A DNA stretch of 64,000 bases from Streptomyces flavidovirens DSM 40150 (GTDB lineage Bacteria > Actinomycetota > Actinomycetes > Streptomycetales > Streptomycetaceae). The position numbers were made by a program, and so were the translations under genes. The stretch lies in assembly GCF_000429085.1 (NCBI RefSeq), contig NZ_AUBE01000015.1, positions 62,001 through 126,000 on the forward strand. Direction: 5' to 3'. The notes beneath the pieces are model-generated. The model ran no database searches. It was given only the letters and a program-made list of their open reading frames with translations, and had not been told where the DNA came from. Each line of letters starts with the position of its first letter. Positions within the stretch are counted from its first letter, which is position 1. This document shows positions 8,794 through 16,333 of the stretch, piece by piece.

Positions 8794-9135
8794 CCGGCCC
8801 GGCCCAAGGCCGCGCCCCCCAACCACCACCCGCGTGCACGCCATGCCATGCCACGGCCGGGCCCCGAAGTCCGGCTCCTGCAGCCGGGGCCGGAGTCGAC
8901 TGGCCCAGGGGATCGGTGCCGGCGACTGGTGTGCCGACCGGGCCCGCCCCCGGCGTCCGGGCCCGGTCGCGGGTGCCGGGGCGGGAGGGGCCGGGGCGGG
9001 AGGGGCCGGGGGCGGCGAGCCCGTGGTGGGGCGCAGGGGGTGGCAGGCACGTGGTGAGGGTTGGCGGCCCGCACGTGGTGGCGCAGGCGACGGGTCCCGT
9101 GGTGGGGGCAGGGGGGCGTACGCCGCTGGATGGGG
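8794..9135. other. 342-bp intergenic stretch between convergent genes, GC-rich with short direct repeat
   Basis: No coding sequence is supported between the convergent lipoprotein and LAL regulator genes. The stretch is extremely GC-rich and contains two adjacent copies of a 15-bp unit, CCGGGGCGGGAGGGG, at 8976-8990 and 8991-9005. No clear terminator hairpin with a T-run was seen. Confidence 0.6.
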
Positions 9136-12100
9136 TCAGCCGGGGGTCAGGGGGTGGTCCTGTGTGTCGGGGAAGAGGCGCAGCCGGTGGGCCACGGCGG
9201 CGGCCTCGCCACGGCCGGAGACACCGAGCTTGGCGAGGATGTTGGAGACGTGGACGCTCGCCGTCTTGGGTGAGATGTAGAGCTCCTCAGCGATCTGCCG
9301 GTTGCTGCGGCCGGCCGCGACCAGGCGCAGTACGTCCTGTTCGCGCGGGGTCAGTCCCAGCGACGCGGCCGGGCTCGCGGTGAGTACCGGCACGGCCGAC
9401 TCCCGGTTCAGCGAGAGGCGGGCGCGCTGGGCGAGCAGTGCGACGCTCTCGGCCAGCGGACGGGCGCCCAGGTGCTCCGCGGCGGCCCGGACCAGCCGGA
9501 GCAGCTCGGCGGCCCGCTCGCGCTCGTCGGCGTTCACTGCGCGCAGGCTCGCCGCACCGCCCTGCGCGGCGGCGGTCTCGGCGTCGCAGCCGCCGGTGTG
9601 GGGGGAGGCTGCGAGCAGGGCCTCCGCCCAGCGCAGGCGCGCGCGGGCCAGGTCGTACGGGCGCTCCAGCGTCTCGAACGCCGTGACGACGCCGCCCCAG
9701 TCGTCGGGGGTGGCGAGGCCCTCGGCCCGGCGCAGTTCGGCTCTCACCCAGCGCTCGTACGCCTGCCAGAGCGGCGCCGGGGCGGGCAGCCGCTTCGCCC
9801 GGTTCCGGATGAGCTCCAGGGCCTCGGCGCGGCCCGTCCCGGCGGCCGGGAGGCCACGTGCGTCCGCCTCGGCGGCGGCGGCTTCGGCCAGCAGCGCCCA
9901 GGCATAGCGGTGTGTGCCGAGGGGGAAGCCGGCCGCGGCGGCCCGCGCGAATCCGGCGCGGACATCCAGGATGCGGCCACGGGCGGCGGCGAGGGTCAGC
10001 TCGATCCGGTGCCTGGGGAGGTCGTGCTGGGGCATCGGGTCATGGGTGCCGAAGTACGCGTGGGCGGCTGCCAGCCGCTCGTCGGCGGCGGTCAGTTCGC
10101 CGCGGGCGCGCGCCACGTCGGCCTGTATCCAGGCGGCGGCGCCGCGCGGCTTCGCGCTGGGCGCGGAGGCCCGTTCGATGTCCACGGCGTGTCCGACGGC
10201 CTCGCTCCACTGCCCCAGGGAGACGAGCGCCTCGGCGAGATTTCCGCGCACCCAGGCTTCGATGTCGACGAGGCCGTACTTCCTGGAGAAGACGACGCCC
10301 TCCTCGGCGATCTTCAGCGCCTCTCGGGAGCGCCCCAGGGATTCCAGAACCGAGGGGAGGTTCACGTAGATGCGGCCCGCCACTCTGGTCATGCCCTGTG
10401 CGACCGCCTGTTCCTTGACGGCGTACAGCGTGGCGAGGCCGCCCTCGACGTCGCCCGCGTCGACCGTCAGGCCCCCCAGCGTGGTCAGCGCGGAGAGTTC
10501 GGTGTCCCGCGCTCCGACCATGCGCGCGTACTCCACGGCCTGTTCGGCGGCGACCAGGGTGTCGGGGCCCGGCTCGTGCAGCATGCCCCAGCCCGCGACG
10601 TACGACAGGACCTCGGCATGGACGGCCGACGGCGGCAGTCCGCGCATGAGTTCGCGGGCGCGGGCGAGTTCGGCCCAGCCGTCACCCCGTCCCAGGCTCG
10701 ATATCAGCTTGCAGCGCTGCACCCAGAACCAGGCTTCGCGCTGGGCGTCGCCCTCGCCCTCCAGGAGCCGCAGCGCCTTCTTGGCGATCTTGAGGGCCCG
10801 TTCGCGCTCGCCGCCGAACCGGCCGGCGACGGTGGCCTCCGCCATGAGGTCGAGGTAGCGCAGCGGTGTCGTCGCGGCGTCACAGCCGCAGGGCGGGTAG
10901 ACCTCGGCGTAGTCCAGGGGGCGCAGCACCGCGCGGATCTCGGCGGGGGCGTCGTCCCACAGCTCCATCGCGCGTTCCAGCAGGCTGAGCTGATCGGCGT
11001 ACGCGTGGCGGCCGCGCGCCTCGACGGAGGCCTTCAGCACGGCGGGGAGGGCCTTGGCGGCGTCGTGCGCGGCGTACCAGTAGCTGGCGAGACGGGTGGC
11101 GTATTCGTCGGCCCGTACGAGTGAGGGGTCGGCTTCCAGGGCTTCGGCGTACCGCCGGTTGAGGCGGGAGCGCTCGCCGGGGAGCAGATCGTCGCTGAGC
11201 GCCTCGCGCACCAGGGAGTGCCGGAAGCGGTACCCGTCGCCGTCCGGCGTCGCGAGCAGCAGGTTGGCGCCGACCGCGGCCCGCAGGGCCTCGATCAGAT
11301 CGTCCTCGGGGAGCCGCGCGACGGCGAGCAGCAGCCGGTATTCAACGGTTGAGCCGCCCTCGGCGACGATCCTGGCGACCTTCTGGGCGTCGTCGGGCAG
11401 CGCCTCGACCCGCACCAGCAGGATGTCGCGCAGGGAGTCGCTCAGGCCGGTGGTGCAGCCGGTCCCGATGCAGGAGGCCAGTTCCTCGACGAAGAACGCG
11501 TTGCCGTCGGAGCGCGTGAACACCTCTTCGGCGAGGGCCGCTTCGGGTTCGGCGGCGAGGATTCCGGTCAGCTGGCGGTGCACTTCCAGACGGTTGAAGC
11601 GGGACAGTTCGATGCGCCGGACCGTGCGCAGCCGGTCGAGTTCGGCGAGGAGGGGACGCAACGGGTGGCGGCGGTGGATGTCGTCCGCGCGGTAGGTGCC
11701 GATGACGACGAGGCGTCCGCGCCGCAGCGTGCGGAAGAGGTACGCGAGGAGGTGGCGGGTGGAGGTGTCGGCCCAGTGCAGGTCCTCCAGGGCGAGCACG
11801 ACCGTACGGTCGGCGGTGATGCGCTCCAGAAGGCGGACGGTCAGCTCGAAGAGGCGCGTCATGCCGTCTTCGCTGTGCTGGTCGCGGGAGGTCTCGCCGA
11901 GTTCGGGCAACAGCCGGGCCAGTTCGCCCTCCTGGCCCTCGGCCGCGGCGGCGACCTCGTCGGGCATTCTGCGCCGCAGGGCGCGCAGCGCGGTGGAGAA
12001 CGGCGCGAACGGCAGCCCGTCGGCGCCGATCTCCACGCAGCCGCCCACCACGACGACGGCGTCGGCCCGGCAGGCGGCGGCGAAGAACTCCTCGACGAGG

Positions 12101-12312
12101 CGGGTCTTGCCGACCCCTGCCTCACCGCCCACGAGCAACGCCTGCGGCTCGCCCGCGGTGGCGCGGGCGAGCGCATCGGTGAGCTGGGCCAGCTCGCCGG
12201 CGCGGCCGACGAACACGGGGCTGACAGACCTGGTCTCCACATCGCTGAGCATCGCACAGGGGTCCGACATCGCGGGCTGGACCAGGGAACCCGCAAAGGG
12301 CACGACACTCAT
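9136..12312 (-). CDS. LuxR-family ATP-binding transcriptional regulator (LAL type)
   Basis: 1058 residues, typical for large ATP-binding LuxR regulators. The N-terminal AAA/ATPase module has Walker A GGEAGVGKTRL (about residue 58) and Walker B VVLALEDLHWAD (about 165-176). A long TPR-like helical middle follows, and the C-terminus has a LuxR helix-turn-helix (LTPREQDVLRLVAAGRSNRQ at about 985-1005, then ISPKTASVHVSNILAKLGV). The family couples ATP/effector binding to DNA binding; the regulon is unknown. Start choice: AAGGA about seven bases before the ATG. The gene follows a 65-residue basic protein gene by 32 bases on the same strand, so the two form a likely operon. Confidence 0.93.
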   Translation of the reverse strand: MSVVPFAGSLVQPAMSDPCAMLSDVETRSVSPVFVGRAGELAQLTDALARATAGEPQALLVGGEAGVGKTRLVEEFFAAACRADAVVVVGGCVEIGADGLPFAPFSTALRALRRRMPDEVAAAAEGQEGELARLLPELGETSRDQHSEDGMTRLFELTVRLLERITADRTVVLALEDLHWADTSTRHLLAYLFRTLRRGRLVVIGTYRADDIHRRHPLRPLLAELDRLRTVRRIELSRFNRLEVHRQLTGILAAEPEAALAEEVFTRSDGNAFFVEELASCIGTGCTTGLSDSLRDILLVRVEALPDDAQKVARIVAEGGSTVEYRLLLAVARLPEDDLIEALRAAVGANLLLATPDGDGYRFRHSLVREALSDDLLPGERSRLNRRYAEALEADPSLVRADEYATRLASYWYAAHDAAKALPAVLKASVEARGRHAYADQLSLLERAMELWDDAPAEIRAVLRPLDYAEVYPPCGCDAATTPLRYLDLMAEATVAGRFGGERERALKIAKKALRLLEGEGDAQREAWFWVQRCKLISSLGRGDGWAELARARELMRGLPPSAVHAEVLSYVAGWGMLHEPGPDTLVAAEQAVEYARMVGARDTELSALTTLGGLTVDAGDVEGGLATLYAVKEQAVAQGMTRVAGRIYVNLPSVLESLGRSREALKIAEEGVVFSRKYGLVDIEAWVRGNLAEALVSLGQWSEAVGHAVDIERASAPSAKPRGAAAWIQADVARARGELTAADERLAAAHAYFGTHDPMPQHDLPRHRIELTLAAARGRILDVRAGFARAAAAGFPLGTHRYAWALLAEAAAAEADARGLPAAGTGRAEALELIRNRAKRLPAPAPLWQAYERWVRAELRRAEGLATPDDWGGVVTAFETLERPYDLARARLRWAEALLAASPHTGGCDAETAAAQGGAASLRAVNADERERAAELLRLVRAAAEHLGARPLAESVALLAQRARLSLNRESAVPVLTASPAASLGLTPREQDVLRLVAAGRSNRQIAEELYISPKTASVHVSNILAKLGVSGRGEAAAVAHRLRLFPDTQDHPLTPG

Positions 12313-12344
12313 CTCACGTCCTTCGCCGCGCCGTCAGTCCGCCG

Positions 12345-12542
12345 TCACGCGGCCCGTGCGAGCCGGTTGCGCAGCGAACTCACCGGCCCCTCGGATGCGT
12401 TCTGCCCGGACGTGCGGGCGGCCCGCCGGTCGGTCCTGCGGGCGGCGCGGCGGTCCTTGGCGGCCTGCCGTGCGAGGCGTTCGGCGGCGGCCACGCGCAT
12501 CAGCTCGGCCGCGTACTGCTGCTGGATCTCGTGCTCGAACAT
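12345..12542 (-). CDS. Small basic conserved hypothetical protein upstream of the LAL regulator
   Basis: 65 residues beginning MFEHEIQQQYAAELMRVAAA and continuing into an Arg-rich helix (LARQAAKDRRAARRTDRRAA). No membrane segment; strongly basic and probably helical throughout. The start is well supported by GAGGAG seven bases upstream. Small proteins with an MFExEIQQ opening recur in Streptomyces genomes in my memory, but without an assigned function. It ends 32 bases before the LAL regulator on the same strand, so it may be co-expressed and could act with nucleic acid or with that regulator (inference only). Confidence 0.8.
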   Translation of the reverse strand: MFEHEIQQQYAAELMRVAAAERLARQAAKDRRAARRTDRRAARTSGQNASEGPVSSLRNRLARAA

Positions 12543-12658
12543 GGTGTGCTCCTCAAGGAGTCGAGTCGTTCGTCGAGTTCGCATTCCGCGATGCCTCAAC
12601 TCTCGTTTCCCAGGGGGCTCCGGCGCATCGGGAGAGTGCCGCATCTTGGGAGCACGAA

Positions 12659-12704
12659 GGGCCTTAGGGACGTACGCGCGAAGGTGCGTACGCGCCTAAG
12701 GCCC
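12659..12704. terminator. Long inverted repeat, probable terminator
   Basis: Arms GGGCCTTAGG (12659-12668) and CCTAAGGCCC (12695-12704) are perfectly complementary, and an internal GTACG-containing palindromic segment extends the stem. It lies just after the stop of the membrane protein gene (minus strand) and before the small basic protein gene, so it should separate these two transcription units. No long T-run follows, as usual for Streptomyces. Confidence 0.8.
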
Positions 12705-12718
12705 CTGGTGTGGCTGCC

Positions 12719-13327
12719 TTACTGGCCTGCTCCGGCGCCCGTTCCCGCGGTGGGCGGCGTAGGCATCGAGGCGAAGACGTCGAAGTACATCCCGGCGGAG
12801 ACGAGCAGCCCGAGGGCGCCGAGTGCGATGCCGGCCCAGGCGAAGGAGCGGACCCAGCCGGGCTGGTGGCCGGCGCCGGGGGCGGCGAAGGCCGGGCGGG
12901 CCAGCACCACGGCGGCGACGACGAGCGCGAGCAGCGCGAAGCCGCCGTTGACGAGGGCGGTCAGGTGCCACGGGTCGCCGTACATCGTGCTGATCTGTTC
13001 GGCCGGGCCGGCGGTCTGCTCCATCCCCAGTTGCCCGACGATCCGCCGGCGCTCGGCGAAGACATCGCTGACCCAGGTCCCGGTGAGGGCGGCGAGGCCG
13101 AGCACCGTGGAAACCACGGCGGCGGCGCCCGCGCCGGCGCCGGGGGAAGAGACGCGCGGGGCCTGGTCGAGGACGTCCGCGTCGTCGTCCGCGTCGGTGA
13201 GCTCGTCGGTGTCGGCGGCGGCCTCTGCGGCGCCGTCGGCGGCCTCGCTCTTCTTGGTCTCTTCCGTCTCTTCTGCTGCGATCTCGTCGGCTGCTTTGTC
13301 GGTCTGCGTACGGGCTGTGGCTGTCAT
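12719..13327 (-). CDS. Membrane protein with acidic N-terminus, function unknown
   Basis: 202 residues. The first 60 are acidic and low-complexity (Glu/Asp/Ala, with DADDDADV). Then come about three hydrophobic segments, at roughly 65-85, 125-148 and 165-188, separated by a loop with WVSDVFAERRRIVGQLG and PWHLTALVNGG. No recognised domain. No ribosome site precedes the ATG, but TAGCGT lies seven bases upstream at 13335-13340, compatible with a leaderless transcript. It is isolated from the downstream small gene by a hairpin. The acidic cytoplasmic tail might mediate protein interaction (inference). Confidence 0.8.
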   Translation of the reverse strand: MTATARTQTDKAADEIAAEETEETKKSEAADGAAEAAADTDELTDADDDADVLDQAPRVSSPGAGAGAAAVVSTVLGLAALTGTWVSDVFAERRRIVGQLGMEQTAGPAEQISTMYGDPWHLTALVNGGFALLALVVAAVVLARPAFAAPGAGHQPGWVRSFAWAGIALGALGLLVSAGMYFDVFASMPTPPTAGTGAGAGQ

Positions 13328-13362
13328 ACGCCGCACGCTAGGCGCGGTTTCTGAGAGCTTTC

Positions 13363-13914
13363 TTAACGCCCCTTCCGCCACTCGTGCGCCAGCACGGACC
13401 AGACCTCGATGTCGTGCCGTACGCCCCGGTACGGGTGGCTTTCGCGCAGTACGCCGTCCCGCGTCATCCCCAGCCGCTTCGCCACCTTGATGCTCGCCGT
13501 GTTCGCGGACGCCGCGTGCCACTCCACGCGGTGCATCCCGCGCTCGTCCACCGCCCAGTCGATCAGGGCCCGCATGGCGCGCGTGACGAGGCCGCGGCCC
13601 GCCGCCCCTTCCTCCAGCCAGCAGCCGGCCTCGCAGTTCCCCGAAGCGGCGTCGAAGGTCCGGAAGAGCACGCCGCCGACCAGCGTGCCTTCGAGCCAGA
13701 TGCCGTAGAGGTGGCCGGTGTCAGCGGTCCGCTTCTCGGCGTACGACTGGAGGAAGGCCCGCGCCGCACCGAGGTCCTTGGCGGCCGCCGCGAGCCCGAT
13801 GTACTGGTCGATGTACTCGCGCCCGCGGTCGATGTGGGCGAGGTACTCCTCGGCCCGCCAGGGCTCCAGGGGGCGCAGCACCGCGCCGTCGTCGCCCAGT
13901 TGTATCTCGAACAT
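13363..13914 (-). CDS. GNAT N-acetyltransferase, RimJ/RimL type
   Basis: 183 residues. Acetyl-CoA-dependent N-acetyltransferase of the ribosomal-protein-alanine acetyltransferase branch: GIWLEGTLVGGVLFR (beta strands 2-4), WLEEGAAGRGLVTRAMRALIDWA (motif A, acetyl-CoA pyrophosphate loop) and HRVEWHAASANTASIKVAKRLG (motif B, typical of RimJ/L). The target cannot be inferred. Start supported by GAGGAG about five bases upstream. Its start is 15 bases after the stop of the MMPL transporter gene on the same strand, so they may be co-transcribed. Confidence 0.92.
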   Translation of the reverse strand: MFEIQLGDDGAVLRPLEPWRAEEYLAHIDRGREYIDQYIGLAAAAKDLGAARAFLQSYAEKRTADTGHLYGIWLEGTLVGGVLFRTFDAASGNCEAGCWLEEGAAGRGLVTRAMRALIDWAVDERGMHRVEWHAASANTASIKVAKRLGMTRDGVLRESHPYRGVRHDIEVWSVLAHEWRKGR

Positions 13915-13929
13915 CCCGCTCCTCGCCGG

Positions 13930-16152
13930 TCAGGGCACGAGCTGCGGAGGCTCCTGGGAGTCGCCCGTGCGCTGGGCATCGATCTTGTCATGTGCCGTAA
14001 GGCATTCGGCGGGTTCGATGCTGATGCGCGGCAGCCACCGGTCGAGCCGGCGCGGCAGCCACCAGTTCGCGCCGCCGAGCATGTGCATCAGAGCGGGGAC
14101 CAGGAGCGTACGGAGCACGAACGCGTCCAGGGCGACGGCCGCCGCGAGCGCGATGCCGAACATCGCGATCACTCGGTCGCCGCTGAGGACGAAGGCCAGG
14201 AAGACCGAAATCATGATCACGGCCGCGGAGTTGATCACGCGGCTGGTCTCGGCCAGGCCGACCCGCACCGCCCGCCGGTTGTCACCGGTCTCCAGCCACT
14301 CCTCGTACATCCGGCTGACGAGGAAGACCTGGTAGTCCATCGAGAGCCCGAAGAGCACCGACACCATGATCACCGGCAGGAACGGCTCAATCGGTCCCGC
14401 GCTGCCGAGCCCGAGCAGTTCGCTGCCCCAGCCCCACTGGAAGACGGCCACGACGACTCCGAAGGAGGAGGCGACGGCGAGCACGTTCATCAGGGCTGCC
14501 TTCAGCGGGATGCCGACGCTGCGGAAGGCGAGCAGCAGAAGGGCGCATCCGAGCGCGATCACGATGCCGACGAAGAGCGGCAGCTTGCCCACTATGACCT
14601 CGGCGAAGTCGTCGTAACTGGCGGTGATCCCGCCGACGTACACCTCCAGCGAGGTCCCCTGCTCGGCCTGCGGCAGGATGTTGTCGCGCAGCCGGTCGAC
14701 GAGGTCGCTGGTGTCCTTCGACTGCGGTGACGACTGCGGTACGACGGTGAGTGCGGCCGTTTCGCCGTCGCCGCTGTACGCCACCGGGCCGACGAACGCG
14801 ACACCGTCGGCGTCGCGCACGGTGCCGGCGAGGGCGCCCATGGCGGCGCGGTCGTCCGCGCCGTGGACCTCGGCGACGAGGGTCAGCGGGCCGTTGCTGC
14901 CGGGGCCGAAGCCTTCGGCGATCAGGTCGTACGCCGAGCGGGTCGTCGAGGACGCCGGGTTGTTGCCCTGGTCGGACGTGCCCAGGTGCAGCCCGAGGGT
15001 GGGCAGCGCGAGGACCACCATGACGACGGCGGCGACGGCGCCGAGCAGTTTGGGGTGGCGCTCGACGAAGGCGGACCAGTGGGCGGCGAACCCGGTGGGC
15101 AGCTCGGGCTGCGGGCCGTGCTCGCTCAGCTGCCTGCGTTCGCGGCGGCTGAGCGCCCGCATGCCGATGAGGGAGAGCAGGGCGGGCAGCAGGGTCACCG
15201 AGGCGGCGACGGTGAGGATGACGGTCAGGGACGCGGCGATCGCGACGCCGTTGAGGAAGGACAGCCGCAGTATCAGCATGCCCAGCAGGGCGATGCAGAC
15301 CGTGGCGCCCGCGAAGACGACCGCGCGGCCGGTGGTGGCGACCGCGTTCGCCGCCGAGTCGGCGACGGACAGGCCTCGGCGCAGCCCCTGGCGGTGCCGG
15401 GTGACGATGAACAGGGCGTAGTCGATGCCGACGCCGAGCCCGACCAGCATGCCGAGCATCGGTGCGAAGTCCGCGACCGTCATGACATGGCCGAGCAGGA
15501 CGGTTCCCGCGTACGCCGTGCCGACGCTGACCAGGGCGGTCGCGATGGGCAGCAGGCTGGCCGCGAGCGAGCCGAAGGCGACGAAGAGGACGACGGCCGC
15601 GACCACGACCCCGACGAGCTCGCTGAGGTGGGAGTCGGGAGCCTCGGTGAGTGCTACCGCGTTGCCGCCGAGCTCCACCTGGAGCTCGGCGGTCTCCGCC
15701 GCCTTCGCGGTGTCGACGACAGCCTTCGCCTGCCGCTGGAGCACGTCGTCGGTCTGCGCGTCCAAGGTGACGGTGGCGTAGGCGGTGTGCCCGTCCTTGC
15801 TGATCTGGGAGGCGGCGCCCTGGCTCTCGTACGGGCTGACGACGCCCACCACGCCCGGAAGGTCCTCGATGGCGTCCAGCGTTCGTGTCATCGACTGCTG
15901 GACTCCGGCGGCCTCGACGGTGGTGCGGCCCGCGGTGTGCCAGACGACGGTGTTGCTGTCGCCTGCCCGGCCGTCGAATCCGGCATCGAGGAGGGCGGTG
16001 GCACGCCCCGATTCGGTGCCGGGTACCTCGTAGTCGTTGGAATATGCCGAACCGGCGATTCCTGCGGCTCCGGCCACTACGCCGAGCGCGAGCAGCCACA
16101 GCAGGACTGAGGCGAAACGGTGCTTGACGCACCACCGGGCGATTGCTGCCAA
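13930..16152 (-). CDS. MMPL/RND-family membrane transporter
   Basis: 740 residues with a TTG start; AGGGAG about nine bases upstream supports it. The topology is the actinobacterial MMPL form: TM1 at about 12-33, an extracellular domain (about 40-175), five TMs (about 180-330, including GVGIDYALFIVTRHR, the MMPL signature near residue 240), a second extracellular domain (about 375-525), and a final TM block containing FGLSMDYQVFLVSRMYEEW near residue 605. The paired DY(A/Q) motifs carry the aspartates of proton relay in this family. Such transporters export lipids, siderophores or drugs; the substrate here is unknown. Gene order suggests an operon with the downstream acetyltransferase. Confidence 0.93.
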   Translation of the reverse strand: MAAIARWCVKHRFASVLLWLLALGVVAGAAGIAGSAYSNDYEVPGTESGRATALLDAGFDGRAGDSNTVVWHTAGRTTVEAAGVQQSMTRTLDAIEDLPGVVGVVSPYESQGAASQISKDGHTAYATVTLDAQTDDVLQRQAKAVVDTAKAAETAELQVELGGNAVALTEAPDSHLSELVGVVVAAVVLFVAFGSLAASLLPIATALVSVGTAYAGTVLLGHVMTVADFAPMLGMLVGLGVGIDYALFIVTRHRQGLRRGLSVADSAANAVATTGRAVVFAGATVCIALLGMLILRLSFLNGVAIAASLTVILTVAASVTLLPALLSLIGMRALSRRERRQLSEHGPQPELPTGFAAHWSAFVERHPKLLGAVAAVVMVVLALPTLGLHLGTSDQGNNPASSTTRSAYDLIAEGFGPGSNGPLTLVAEVHGADDRAAMGALAGTVRDADGVAFVGPVAYSGDGETAALTVVPQSSPQSKDTSDLVDRLRDNILPQAEQGTSLEVYVGGITASYDDFAEVIVGKLPLFVGIVIALGCALLLLAFRSVGIPLKAALMNVLAVASSFGVVVAVFQWGWGSELLGLGSAGPIEPFLPVIMVSVLFGLSMDYQVFLVSRMYEEWLETGDNRRAVRVGLAETSRVINSAAVIMISVFLAFVLSGDRVIAMFGIALAAAVALDAFVLRTLLVPALMHMLGGANWWLPRRLDRWLPRISIEPAECLTAHDKIDAQRTGDSQEPPQLVP

Positions 16153-16284
16153 CGGACTTGCTCCCTGGAGGGTTCGTGGATCTTTACCGGGAACAAACCC
16201 GCAAAGAACTCAGGACCTACGACCAGCAACTTTGACAGCCGAAAGCGATCCTTTGTCCCTTTCGTGCGCATAGTCACAGAAATC

Positions 16285-16318
16285 GCGGGAGCCAGGGGCA
16301 CAGCTCCCGGCCTCCCGC
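16285..16318 (-). terminator. Probable terminator of the phospholipase C gene
   Basis: GCGGGAG (16285-16291) pairs with CTCCCGC (16312-16318), with an alternative inner pairing GGGAGC/GCTCCC. It lies 16 bases beyond the stop codon of the phospholipase gene in its direction of transcription. Confidence 0.65.
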
Positions 16319-16333
16319 GTACCACCCGGCGTG

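Noticed and set aside
14863..16110. 415-codon plus-strand frame opposite the MMPL transporter
   Set aside because: Low-complexity Asp/Gly/Arg composition and no homology; shadow of the transporter.
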